This document shows positions 1 through 11,470 of a stretch of DNA of 64,000 nucleotides, piece after piece. The DNA comes from Mytilisepta virgata (lineage: Eukaryota > Mollusca > Bivalvia > Mytilida > Mytilidae). Each line of letters starts with the position of its first letter. Position 1 is the stretch's first letter. The notes under the pieces were generated by a model. The model saw nothing but the letters and a program-made list of their open reading frames with translations. It did no database searches and was not told where the DNA came from. The position numbers and the translations under genes are program-made. The stretch spans positions 52,332,230 through 52,396,229 of the forward strand of contig CM051516.1 of NCBI GenBank assembly GCA_028015205.1. The letters are read 5' to 3'.

Positions 1-654
1 GGGGACAAATCTAGAGTAAATCGGACACGAAAATGTGCATTAAAAATGCTAGTTTTTAATACTGCGATGCTAAACCGATCGCAATTTTTGCAATAATAAA
101 AACATTTCCATATTTTACAGTATGTGAAACAAGCAGTTGAAATATCTTCTTGTGTGATTTAAGTCTCTCTGCAAATATTTTGTGAAACCTGTAGCAGATT
201 TGTAAAACGTCGAACTTGAACTTACTATACTCCTTGATTTGGAATTCATGTTTACGATTTGGTAAAAATTTTAATGAATATTTAATATTCCCTTATTGAT
301 ATCTTTTATTAGTTTATTTTATTTTGGGGTTTCATAACGTATTCATTAAACTCCACCAATTCATTATAGTTTCCAATTATAGTTCAAAAATAATTTCTAG
401 AAGATGTTTTGGAGTTGTAAACATGTTTAAAACTGACGTTGTCTAATTGTCTGAGGTAATATGAGGACATATGAACTATTGTATCTTGTTAGGTACTTGT
501 TTACTATAAAAGTTAATTCTAACATCCATATTTCGTATTATCATTTCCCATGTTTCTTGAGTGTACATGTAATCCTTTGCATTTCTCTTTCCAAGGAGAA
601 TTTTAACTGCATTTTTTTATCTGTAAAGTACAAAAAGTTAAATTTTGTGAACAC
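1..654. other. No gene seen; AT-rich unique-looking sequence
   Basis: No convincing exon, promoter or structured repeat was found. The plus-strand open frame starting near 461 has no recognisable domain and runs into a dispersed repeat, so I treat it as chance. Confidence 0.5.
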
Positions 655-840
655 AAAGGGTATCTCCCTTGTACATAGCTCTATCCTTGGGCGGTTTTTG
701 GCCTCATTTGTTTGGTCATTTTGGCATTTTGGAATTGCTCTTCAACATTTTGGATTATTGTTTTCAGCATTTTAGGCCATAAGCACAACTGATGAGTAGT
801 AAATCAAATGTCCACATCTTGTGCATCAAAATTGATATCA
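655..840 (+). repeat. Dispersed repeat family B, copy 1
   Basis: This block contains the signature GATGAGTAGTAAATC followed by a stretch ending in CATCAAAATTGATATCAAA. The reverse complement of the same arrangement recurs at 4545-4770, 4895-4995, 26265-26345 and, more diverged, near 33968-34110. The shared part also includes the TTGCTCTTCAACATTTTGGA motif. It looks like the end of a retroelement; no coding capacity is visible in any copy. The parent element is not identified. Confidence 0.65.
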
Positions 841-1814
841 AATTATGTATAATGAGGAAATAACGTAAATCTTCAAGTTCACACTAAATAACTCTTGTAA
901 ATGGTTATTTCAAAATGTGAAACATGTGCATAAAGGTTATTTCAAATAGTGTGCAGATAAAATTACTGTCAAATCTTATATGTTGACTTCCCATGTTGTT
1001 TAAATTATTCCCCTTTAAGATGTCAAAGTAGAAAGACAAAACGTCTGGGAAATGATAGACCAACAAACTTAAAAGTAAGATTATGCGATATATCGAATAT
1101 TTTAGTTGAAATGTCCATGATTTTAAACTTATAAACTGCCATTGTAAGTTATTGTTAGATTGCGTTATACATTTTTTGTAAAGTACTCACACAAATTCGA
1201 CTGGTAAATTGAGCAGAACGTTATTGGATTTTTTCTTTATAAAGATATGTTCCCTGTAACACAGTGATTTAACCTACCGGAATTACATAGATTTGTGTAA
1301 AGCTCATAATGCTAAACATGGGGAAAGATTATTTTTGTAATGATTTTATAACTCTCGAGTTGACTAGCTGAATATTTTTGTTCTGTTAGTGAGGAACTAC
1401 CTTCTTAATATAAATATTAAATATAAATAATTGTCATTCTACGAGTGATTGATTTTAAAGCTTCCAGATTTGTCTATAATTACAAGTATTAACATCGTAT
1501 TTCATTGACAAAATTAGAAAAATAAGGATATGGGTTAAGCTTTGTACTATTGGAAATTTTCCCAGTGGTTAGAACAAAATAAATAAATACACAGGGATTG
1601 GTATTTAGTGTTCTGTATCGTTATATATAATTTTCTACCAAACAAAACATTATTCATGTTATATTTGGGTTTCGATGAACAGTAATAAACGTCATTCATG
1701 AATTAAACAGATCTGAAATGTCCTGTTCTCCGAAAAACGGAACAAAAACATTTTTATGCAAATACTAATTCGTAGTAAATGTTGTGAGCAATATAATCAA
1801 ACGAGGAGAACCTA
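841..1814. other. No gene seen
   Basis: AT-rich sequence with no exon-like open frame, RNA gene or clear repeat. Confidence 0.5.
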
Positions 1815-2106
1815 ACAGTAAGAAATGGGGCCTCGGTGGCCGAGTAGTCTAGGTAGTTCGTCTTGACTACTAAAGATCACTAGCCTGTCGACGATTAGGT
1901 TGTGAGTTCGAATCTCACCGGTCATGGGGTGTGTTCGACTCCAATCTTAATTGACAAGGATTGCCAATTTTCCTACCGAAGGTCGGTGGTTTTCTCAGGG
2001 TACTCCGGCTTCCTCCACCAATAAAAATTGGCCGCCGAAGAATAGCCAAATGTGCTGAAAACGGCGTAAAACCAGAACTAAACAAACAAACAAACACAGT
2101 AAGAAA
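1815..2106 (+). mobile_element. tRNA-derived SINE with perfect 11-bp target-site duplication
   Basis: The insert spans 1826-2095 and is flanked by identical ACAGTAAGAAA copies at 1815-1825 and 2096-2106. The head has an A box (TGGCCGAGTAG, 1837-1847) and a B box (GAGTTCGAATC, 1904-1914), typical of Pol III promoters and of Ser/Leu-type tRNAs with a long A-B spacing. The body contains the motif GGGTACTCCGGCTTCCTCC near 1998-2016. From memory this resembles the conserved central domain of invertebrate Meta-type SINEs. The tail is an (AAAC)n run at about 2080-2095. It is not a functional tRNA: there is no cloverleaf across the 57-nt interval. Intact duplications suggest a fairly recent insertion. 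Confidence 0.88.
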
Positions 2107-3020
2107 GCTATCGGGATATGCAGTGCCTTCTTCGATAAGAAGATAATAAATGTATAATCTTTGGTATAAAATGTATGTCATTCAGAGGTATTTTTTCTAC
2201 TTTAAGAGATCTGACAATAATGTTTCACATTGCACTGATCAAGAATATTGATTCATCTCAAATATTATGTTTCTACATGAGGTTATTTCTAACTCACAGC
2301 AACTACCACACAGCTCGTAAACTCAATTAACAAATGGCAAATGGGTCAGTCAGCTGTCGAATCGGCTGAAGGTAAATAAATCAAAAGTAAAAATTATACA
2401 CGCAATAAAAACTCTCCACCAACTACGGTTCTTTCTAATTGTGAACTGTCGACTTCTAACAAATAACATGTAGGCCTCCGCCTCCACCGTTTTCTTAGTG
2501 CATGGGAGGGGAGGTAGACAAGGCCTTTTAAAGTTTTTCTTCTAACCCAAAATTACACCAATGAATTTTTTCCTTTATTTATTGCTTTATTGCAATCTAT
2601 AATGTATTTTAATTTTTAGTAAAATGTTTATGGTATTGCGCTCTGTGTCTCTGTCTGTGGGTCTCACAGGTTTTAGATTTAACATTAGTTACTGAACAGA
2701 CTTCTCGCTATATCAGTAACAAATCGTTGCTATTTTTTTCAAAGTTCATTTCGTCTTTTTTGCTTTCTGGGAAATTTAGTTGCAAGAATTTAATTTACAC
2801 GCTGTCGAGTTTCCTATCCTAGTATTAAATAAAAGAATGTAGATAATGATGGATGATTAAAAGACAAAGCAAAGTAAATATCTATATTACGTTACAATAA
2901 TGCATCAAATCTCATTTCTGCCTAGAACTGATTATTGAAACCGTACAATAAAGGTTTATTCTACGTGATTAAAAAACGGTATCCAATACGTTACTATACA
3001 CTGAGTTATTTTACTTTTTT
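2107..3020. other. No gene seen
   Basis: No supported gene. The sequence is AT-rich and shows nothing repeated elsewhere in the window at the level I can see. Confidence 0.5.
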
Positions 3021-3771
3021 ATACCCCCGCTTTTGAAAAAAGTGGAGTATATAATATTCGTTGTGTCCGTCCGTCCGTTCGTCCGACCTTTGTACACGGA
3101 ACTCTTCCTAAATTACTGAATGGAATTTGATGAAACTTTCAGAGAATCTTCATCCCATGATGGCCTTGTGCACCTCATATTTTAGAATTTCATCGGACCA
3201 ATTTTTGGGGTATCCCATAGAAAAACATGGACTTTGACTTTCAATGTGATACGGGGTACCATGATGCCACCCGCAACTCCTCCTAAACCACTGTATGGAA
3301 TTTGATGAAACTTTCAGAGGATCTTTATTACATAATGCCATAGTGCACCTCCTATTTTAGATTTTGATCTGATGAATATTTGGGGTTACCCATACTAAAA
3401 CATGGACTTTGACATTCATTGTGATAGGTGTACCATGATGCCATCCGCAACTCCTCCTAAGCCACTGAATGGAATTTGATGAAACTTTCAGAGGATCCTT
3501 ATTACATGATGCTATAGTGCACCTCCTATTTTAGATTTTGATCTGACCAACATTTGGGGTTTCCAATACCAACACATGAACTTTGCCATTCATTGTGATA
3601 GGGGTTCCAGTATGCCATCCTCAATTCCTCCTAAACCACTGAATGGAATTTGATGAAACTCACCTCACTGCTGTCGGAGTTTTCCTATCCAAAATATTGA
3701 CATTTCCTTTCATGTATCTTATGTAAGGCGGGGGTATCGAGTAGTGAGCTTTGCTCACAGTATTTCTAGTT
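3021..3771 (+). repeat. ATACCCCC-ended element with internal tandem units
   Basis: The element begins ATACCCCCGC at 3021 and the complementary GCGGGGGTAT occurs at 3728-3737, giving short terminal inverted repeats. A GTGAGC-TTT-GCTCAC hairpin and a terminal TTTCTAGTT follow. Inside, a unit of roughly 175 bp recurs about three times (near 3105, 3280 and 3450). Each carries CTCCTAAACCACTGAATGGA or a close variant followed by TTTGATGAAACTTTCAGAGG. A (GTCC)n-like stretch (3064-3087) precedes the array. It has no ORF, so it is nonautonomous or structural. A related element lies at 49208-49640. Confidence 0.7.
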
Positions 3772-4544
3772 TAATATATTTTTTTATCAATTTTGAAACA
3801 TGCTGTTCCAACAGAACTCTGCTAATAACGCTCTACATATTATTCAATCGAGATTTTATTAATTCTACTGCAGCTGCTTTTCTGGCTGAAATAAAAATTG
3901 AATTCCGAAATCAAAATATATCAAAATATTGAGTTTTTAGTACCTTGTGTGGTTTCTTCGGGTAGAAAGGCACGTTTGTCTACAAAACGAAATGTGAATG
4001 TTTTAGTTTGATTTTTTTTCTTTCTAATACATTTAAAAAAATAAATATTTTCGATGTACAAAAAAGAAAATTAAAAATAAACTTGTGACCCACTACTAAC
4101 GCACAATAGATAGATAAACAAGAATTGTCATGGAACAAACGGATATATATGCCTCTTATATGATAGTCTGGACGGGAACAGTTAATTTTGTCCCTTTCTC
4201 TGCATTCTTTTTGAAAAATGTGCATATTCTGTTAAATCTTGTAAGGATGGAAGTTTTAGGTCCGAAATATTGTTCTTTAACGTTATGTAATGAAATATAT
4301 ATGAAATAATAGATTTTTTGGCAATTTTCTCTATTCTGTACAGTCTTTATTTTCTTTAGTAAAATTCTTTATTCATTTTTAAAATAATATTGTAGGACAT
4401 CATTATATGGTGTAAATAAAACAAGGTTACTTAATTTTTGGTCGAAACTGTTGAGTAATAGTGATAAGCTTTCAGTTTTTTTTCAAATTGTGCGTATTAG
4501 GAACTCATATATATCATTACAAGATATTGTCATTAGATTGGTTG
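3772..4544. other. No gene seen
   Basis: AT-rich sequence without a supported exon or repeat. Confidence 0.45.
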
Positions 4545-4770
4545 CAAATAAAATTCTTTGATACCAGTTTTGATGCATAAGGTATGCACATTTCGTCGAT
4601 TTACGACTCATCAGTTGCGCTCAATACAAAAAATGTTGAAAATCAAAACAACAATCCAAAACGTTGAAGAGCAAATTCAAAAATACCAAAATGATCAAAA
4701 GGGGTAATGTCAAAACCATCTAAGGACAGAGCTATGCAAAGGGATATACTCCTTAGTTTTCACAAATTTT
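4545..4770 (-). repeat. Dispersed repeat family B, copy 2 (inverted)
   Basis: Reverse-complement match to 655-840. It contains TTTGATGCATAAGGTATGCA, then a GATTTACGACTCATCAG block, then a run matching the TCCAAAACGTTGAAGAGCAA part. It extends further into the family than the other copies and ends near a sequence matching the start of copy 1. Confidence 0.65.
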
Positions 4771-4894
4771 ACAATTTTGTAGCAGTAAATTTTAAGTATC
4801 AATTTCTGGCTAGTATCCAAATACTAGCAACTGAGCTGGGGATACGCTCAGGGACTTGGAGTCCACCAGCAGAGGCATCGACTCCTTGGTATGA

Positions 4895-4995
4895 ATAAAA
4901 TTCTTTGATACCAATTTTGATGCACAAGATGCGCACATTTCGTCCATTTACGACTCATCAGATGTGCTCAATACCTAAAATGTTAAAAACCAAAA
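4895..4995 (-). repeat. Dispersed repeat family B, copy 3 (inverted, partial)
   Basis: A shorter copy in the same orientation as 4545-4770, containing TTTGATGCACAAGATGCGCA and a TTACGACTCATCAG block. Two adjacent same-strand copies about 350 bp apart suggest a nested or tandem insertion. Confidence 0.65.
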
Positions 4996-7390
4996 CAGTA
5001 ATTGATACATGTTATAAATATATAATGGTTAACAAATTCAACATACTTGTAAGACGTAGCTGTTACGTACTTGATTACTGCCTAAGTTTCTGAAGCCAAG
5101 TTAAATGAATCGTATCTTCTATAATTGGCAAGAATACGATTTATTGCCGTGATTTGAAAAGTTTTAGATTTCATCAGAGAAGACAATCAATTCATCTTTT
5201 TTCTACACATTTGTAAATCATTCTGATAAAATCTAAAACTGTTTGAGCAATGAAAATTGTAAACTAGATTAACATCTTTCGTAACCCGGATGAAAATTAT
5301 CCCGGACTTTCGCAAGTTAGGCAATATTGCTATTATCTCTGTCCTTCCTTCAAACTTACTTATGACATCGACTCCTCCTTCACTTTTGGGTTTATGGATT
5401 TAAGAATGGTTGCACATCAACTTTAATGTCTTTATATAATCATTGCATAGTGTCAATAAGTTTTTATATGTTTGCCTCTAGGTAACTACTTGCTGCTGGT
5501 GGGGGGATCACTCTCGATTCCGACAGAGACTTTCTAGTATCACAAGCAACACTAGAGAAAAACAACCCAATTCTTTGTTCTGACTGGCTAAGTAAAAGGT
5601 AATTGATTGTTAAATTTTTTCGTCTATATTATCATATTTTAATATTGAATGAAACGCGTAATTTGTTTGATTAACTTTTTTCGTCAATTATATCATATGC
5701 TAATCTTGTCTGTTCTACTATGACGACGAAAAGGGAGTTTCTGCGTTTTAATAATAAAAAGAACTGCTGGAATTATTTTTGCGAAATACCTCCAATGCAC
5801 GTGGTATGTACTTTAAAGTAACCCGGTATGCTACTTTCGTTTTTTTCTTAAGAAAACCCCCCCAAAACCACGATTTTAATGCGTGATAGTGGTTAAATAT
5901 TTGGATAAATTTCTTGAAAAAATGTTACGTCAATGATATGGGTATAACCAATCACAAAACAGTCAAATCTGTCACGGTTTTATATTAGACACTGCCTTCG
6001 ATCGATATAGATCATTATTTTGTTGGATCATACCAAACAATCGGATAAAAATGTTTTAGACATAATCATTATCAGCATGTAAGTATTACATTTGATATAA
6101 TTTATTAATATTAATTGAAATATATTACAATTACTTATGGTCAAAAATGTAATAAACAGAATTATTAAGAGTTTTAATGTAATAAATTCCTTTTTTATGC
6201 ATTTTTAAAAAAAAATAAAAATTGAATTTTAATTTCATCTGGAATGTTAGGATTTAATTAAAAAGGAATAATGTGATAACGTTTGATTGTTTGTTTGTGT
6301 TTTACGAACGATCATTTACATTCTATACATATTCTATGATTCTTGAGTCAGCGTATTTCAAAAAGTTTATTCCCATTCAGCCAAAATTCTTAAATTTCAA
6401 TAGGAAAATCATTTTGGCTAATTGGGAATGCTGTACAGGTAGAGATCAAAGGAATTATAGCTCAGGTGACCTTTAGTCTATTTCCCACAATAAATTACCC
6501 TTTGTTATTGTACACTCCTCTATGTGTGCGATTGGGTTTTTTGTCTTTTTTCATATGTCATCAGATGTGCATTGTAAATCTGAAAAAATAACAAAAAATG
6601 TTGAAGACAAGATCCAAATTTTTGACCATTTTGGAGCACAATTTATTTGTAGAATGTTTTACTGTTTTCCTCCCTTTTTGAAATGATATTTTTGAATTAT
6701 CAACGTTTGAAAAGAACATTTCCGAGATTCATCTTGCTCAAACGGCCTGTACTAGAAATTGTTTGGGCCGAAGGGCACCAGAGCCGTCTCCTTAGAAAAC
6801 TGGTAGATATTTATCAATGATTTTTCGAATTTCAAATTAATTTTCTGCTAATAAAACCTTGTATCTTCCATTTCAGTAGCCATTTGACTAATTGTAAGCA
6901 AAATTTGAGATTTCCCAAATGAAAGTACACGACGCAAAATTCTTCATCAATACAAAGCAGTTTTTATTAATTAACTTCTTAACAAAAAGTACACATTATT
7001 TAAAAGTTTACTAGTCAGCAAAAATGACGATACACAGTTCTTAAATTATATTGTAATAAAATAATAGAAAGTGTGTTTAATATGATAACGGTATTCAGTT
7101 CATTTTCAAAGTAAGTTCACATTGCTTTTTTAATCGGAGAATTTTGGAAAACGGTAAATTATGAACATGTTCAAAATAAAAAGTAAAAAAAAGCAGAACC
7201 ATTTTTAACACATGATTATTAAATTTAAAATTCAAAGGGTATATTGTGTTGACAAAACTTGACCCTAGTCATCATTAAGCTTTAAAAAAGTGTATAAAAG
7301 AACAATTCTGTTATTTTTGGTGGTGTTTTTTTCAAATTTCAAATGTGTTTTAGATTTCAATTTAAGACATTTACAAAAGGAGAAATTGTA
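4996..7390. other. No gene seen
   Basis: About 2.4 kb of AT-rich DNA with no supported coding exon or RNA gene. Short open frames here lack domains, and no SINE or transposon termini were recognised. Confidence 0.45.
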
Positions 7391-7420
7391 CGCATGAAAG
7401 TAACAAAGAACAAACTTGAG

Positions 7421-7590
7421 TCTACCCCCGGTTTTTTGGTGGGGTCCATGTTTTTCATATGTTTTTAATTTTTAATTGTAATGCATGTATTGTTTTGGTC
7501 TTGTCTTCGTTGTTCTCCGGAGTTTGTCAGTTGTTTCGATTTGTCCCTCCTTCGAATATCCCTTAGGCATTTCTTGACTTTACATAAGAC
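7421..7590 (+). repeat. Penelope-like element 3' tail, inverted relative to the other two copies
   Basis: This matches the reverse complement of 15838-15990 and 22505-22670. Shared landmarks are CTACCCCCGGTTTTTTGG, GCATGTATTGTTTTGGTC, TTGTTCTCCGGAGTTTGTCA and CTCCTTCGAATATCCC. At 22.5 kb this tail lies directly 3' of a reverse-transcriptase coding region (which is on the minus strand there), so the tail here reads 5'-3' on the plus strand. No RT remains beside this copy, so it is a 5'-truncated insertion or a short derivative that uses the same tail. Confidence 0.75.
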
Positions 7591-7956
7591 CGATAGGACT
7601 ATCTTTGAAGTCTTGTGTGGTTTCTTGAATTTTAAGATATACGTAAAATGCATCTCTGTGACTGTGTTCTGTTAGTTAGTGACAAGTATATAAAAGAACC
7701 GTATAATGTATTAGGCTGATCGATGCTGCAAAAAATGCAGAATTCCCAATATGTACCTTACAATTATTAACCCTTTAAAAAAACAGTTATATATATGTTG
7801 TGTACAGGTTGCAATTTGTAAACAACAAGAAGAAGTTGTAACATACAAAATAAGCCCATATAGGTTGCAATCTGTACAGAATTGTCAAAAGAAATATACA
7901 TGTACTTGTACGATTGGTTTCCACTATATCTTATACGTAATTGCAACATGTACAAA

Positions 7957-7987
<31 letters not shown>

Positions 7988-7990
7988 CAT
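7957..7990. repeat. (AC)n-(AT)n compound microsatellite
   Basis: An alternating CA run followed directly by an AT run. It lies at the 3' boundary of the minus-strand SINE at 7991-8160, where simple repeats often form from SINE tails. Confidence 0.85.
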
Positions 7991-8160
7991 ACACGCCTAA
8001 ATACTAACCCAACACATGTTAAAAACAGATTTTAATACTGTCAAATTTTTGTCCGCCTATAGAGGGACCCGAAATCACACCGTTGAGACACCATGGCACC
8101 TATTCGCCTAGGACCATGTCCAGCGCCGTAGACCACTCGGCCAAATCCGTTATAGAAATA
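7991..8160 (-). mobile_element. tRNA-derived SINE, minus strand
   Basis: Read on the minus strand, the head carries an A box TGGCCGAGTGG (complement of 8133-8143) followed by TCTACGGCGCTGGAC, very close to Ser/Leu-type tRNA heads. A degenerate B box lies near 8066-8079. The 3' part (7995-8056) is shared with 8906-8975: both contain CAGATTTTAATACTGTCAAA and TTTTTGTCCGCC. A shared 3' tail is what is expected of a SINE and its partner LINE or sister copies. No clear target-site duplication was found. Confidence 0.65.
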
Positions 8161-8905
8161 TAGCTACAGTGACCGAGGTGAATCTTGGGATGAACATGGT
8201 ACATGTGTGTATGCGTGTGGCGATGGAATTTTATTACCTCTCTGGCATGTATTTGGCAGCAATCTGATTTAGCTATTTGTTGATACATTATATATGATGA
8301 TAATGCCCGGGGGGTTCCATTAGAAATGGTAGTATGTATGTGCCGCAGAACAGGGTACATTTTTCACACATGTCCTGTCATGATCACGGTTGCTATTTTT
8401 ACCCTTGTCAATAACAGGATTACGGTTTCATATTTTTTTGGAATGGGAGGTTATCTGTTTGACATTGACTCCATATCCGTTATTTTTCATATTATATTTT
8501 TTTACTTTTTCCCTTTCCTTGTTACAAATAAAATTGGTCTGATCAATATGGTTGGCACAACCAAGTCATTAGCAGGATTACATTTTGACATTAAATGTCA
8601 TTGACAGGGTACGATTTTCCAAATCAGTCATTAACAGGGTTACTTACCTTTGAACACTGAACGTCGCTCACAAGGTATGATTTTCCAAATTTCTTGACAT
8701 GAACAGGGCCGCTTTCACCACCACAATTGGCATATATATATACCCTCTTTTTAACGGAGTAACCCCCCGTAATTTTTTAATATGACAAAGTCACAGTAAA
8801 TACAGTATTTAACTAATCGTCTAAATATACCATATAATGTATATATATTCAGTGAATTAAGGAAGCATTATCTGCGATACAGGGTAGTCCTAAATATTTA
8901 TATAC
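8161..8905. repeat. Degenerate short repeats; no gene
   Basis: Between about 8395 and 8710 a loose motif recurs four to five times, of the type CATTAACAGGGTTAC followed by GATTTTCCAAAT. Spacing is irregular. No coding exon is supported; the longest plus-strand frame (8326-8604) runs through these repeats. Confidence 0.4.
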
Positions 8906-8975
8906 GCATAAATACTAACCCAACACTTTTAGAATCAGATTTTAATACTGTCAAATTTTTGTCCGCCCATGGCGA
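8906..8975 (-). repeat. Orphan copy of the SINE 3' tail
   Basis: It matches 7995-8056 (CAGATTTTAATACTGTCAAA, TTTTTGTCCGCC) but lacks a tRNA-like head, so it is a truncated copy or the tail of the partner LINE. Confidence 0.6.
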
Positions 8976-11137
8976 TATATATATATACTGATCACAGCCT
9001 TAAAAATTTGTACAACTTATTTGACAATAAAATGACACATTATAGTCTATATGTAAATATTTAAATAATAAATTAATATGAACGTTTTGTCCTTAACGTT
9101 CCTTCATCTACAAAAGAATAAGGAAGCAAAACAGGAGGGGGGGGATCAAAAGACTGAAATCTAGAGAAAAGGTTAAAACTAACCCAATGATTCCTTTTGC
9201 GTCAAACAGCCTTCCTTGTGTTGGCTTGGAGGCTGCAACAGCATAAACAAGTACGAAGAAAGCCGTTTGGCGTCAAAGGAATATTGGTCTAGGCAAAAAT
9301 CGTGAAGAAAAGTTTCAAATATACAACCCAGAAAATATACACTAAAATAATTAAATAATAATCATCGCTGCTTAATTGCTAAAAATTTAACACAAGGTCA
9401 ATTTTAGTGTCAAAGAAAGAGCAGGCCTTTAAGAAATTGTTAAAGATGTTTTAAAACTTTGAAGAAAATCACACCTTCATGGCTTAGGATTTCTTTTTTT
9501 ATTTCAGGATTATTTTCAATTTTGGAACAAATTATAAAATAACTTAATCTGAGGCAAAACGGGAGGAGATTTGTGTTTAAGTGTAAATTGACAAAATTCT
9601 GGTATACAAGTTTGACCATTTTCAAAATATATAGCTGTCCTTATAATTTAATTTTCAAAAATCTTTGATCCAAAATGTCAGCACATTTAGTTGAAAGAAG
9701 TATAAAGCGGACAAGGCGTCATGATTGCACTAACAGTCGATAATTTGAAGTTAATGATGTAATTATCCCTCATGCGCAGTTTTCCTCTGTTTGTGTAAAC
9801 AATGTTAGATGACGCGGTGTTTCTTATTTACAAGAACGAATTCAGATTGACTTTAATTGACAATTCCATTAAATAATTCTAAGGGAAACCTTATTTAAAT
9901 GAAAAAATAATCTTCCGAACGTAAATTAACAATTAATTTTGAGAAATGAAAACGTTTGCTACGAAATTGTAATTGCTGTTACTCTATACGTCGGCAATTT
10001 GACGGAAATTTATCAGTGAAGACGTATACACTGTCCTCCTAGAAACTTATCAATTTGGCAGAAAATTACGAGAAAACAACCTTGAAACGTTATAAGACAT
10101 CTCATGATAAATTGATATCAGCCACGTCGTGACGTATTGTTGCATGTGTTATATTTCATCCAGAAGAAAATGTCTTGAGTTGAGATCAAGTAACATATTG
10201 TTGAAGCGACTGACATCAATCACTTGTCTTCCTTACGTTCGCGATTCCTTTCCAACAAATATCAGCAAGACAATACCGAAGCTATAAGGTAGAAGGTAAT
10301 GACTATGAGATCAAAAGACAAGTCGAAATCTTGAAAACACTAACAAAACCAACAGAGATTTCCAAAAAACAAATAACAAATCAAAGGGAATCAAAATAAT
10401 GAGTACTGAGGAACCTCATCAAAATTTGACGATATATTTTACTGGTCCATTATATATATATTAGTCTTGTTATTCTTGTAAATTAATACCAGGTATAGTG
10501 ACCAAATAAAAAACATACTGCCACAGTTTACTTATAAGTTCAAGAATTCAAGAAAAAATGAGGCAATCCAGGAAACCATAGAAACTATTTAATAAAATGT
10601 GGAAAGGATTAAGTTTTAATTAAATTAGATCAGCTTTTTGGTAAAGGAATATTCAATTACAATTATTTTTTTGCTAATACATAGAAATCAGTAATGTATC
10701 TTTATCTAGGCACTTTATGTAGATGCGCATAAACGTATTAGAATTTTATTTTCAAGACATGGGGTCGAATCTGGAATTTGTGAATTTGAGCTTGTGACCT
10801 TAATATGTCTATAAAGTATTGACATACACTGTATGTAGATGCCCAATAAAGTTTTAGAATTTTGAGTATCAAAAATTGGAGCGCATATTCAAACACATGA
10901 TCGTGAAAATGATGCTTAGGGATGCAACATTTAGGGAGTGCGGGCAAAGCTTTCGTTTCCGACTGCCTTCATTTAGTTCTGGTTATTGTTTGGTTTTTCA
11001 ATATTTCCGCAAAGTGTACATATATATATATATATAATAACTATCATGTATATTCAATGAATTGATGAACTGTCAGACAAGCGGTTATCACCAGTGAGAC
11101 AAGTATAAGTTTTATGCAGGATACAATTCCCTTGTTA
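8976..11137. other. No gene seen; minor local duplication and TA run
   Basis: No exon is supported. Near 10712 and 10828 a block with CACT-TATGTAGATGC and TTTTAGAATTTT landmarks occurs twice in tandem about 116 bp apart, diverged. A short (TA)n run lies at about 11019-11036. Confidence 0.4.
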
Positions 11138-11470
11138 GCTCACCTGACCAAAGGCCATGTGAGCTTTTGCCATCACTTGGCGTCCGTCGTTCGCCCGTTG
11201 TAAACTTTCACATATTGATCAACTAAAACCAATGGAGCAAATTTAACCAAACTTTACAGGAATGATGTATGGAAGGTCCTTTACTAAGATTGCCGAAATT
11301 TTTCCGATCCGCCATAAAACATGGCTGTCAGAGCAGGACATAATTTAACATTGGACCCTACGGGAAAACATGTTAAAGTTCACCTCCTCTGAAACTACTT
11401 GAGCAAATTTAGGTTGAAATATCTTTAGTTTTTCCTTAGGAAAATCTTAACTTCAATATTTTTATGCATA
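11138..11470 (+). repeat. Repeat family D, single-unit copy
   Basis: It begins GCTCACCTGACCAAAGGCCA and continues through CATCACTTGGCGTCCGTCGT, the 5' end shared with the longer copies at 47488 and 61531 and the partial copy at 56432. It then has one unit containing TTGGACCCTACGGGAAAA and CTCCTCTGAAACTACTTGAG. The distal arms are eroded. Confidence 0.65.

Noticed and set aside
461..775. A 104-codon plus-strand frame
   Set aside because: Low-complexity content, no domain, and it runs into dispersed repeat B.
1837..1920. A tRNA gene at 1828-1925
   Set aside because: A and B boxes are present but the sequence does not fold into a cloverleaf, and it lies inside an insert with target duplications and an A-rich tail: a SINE.
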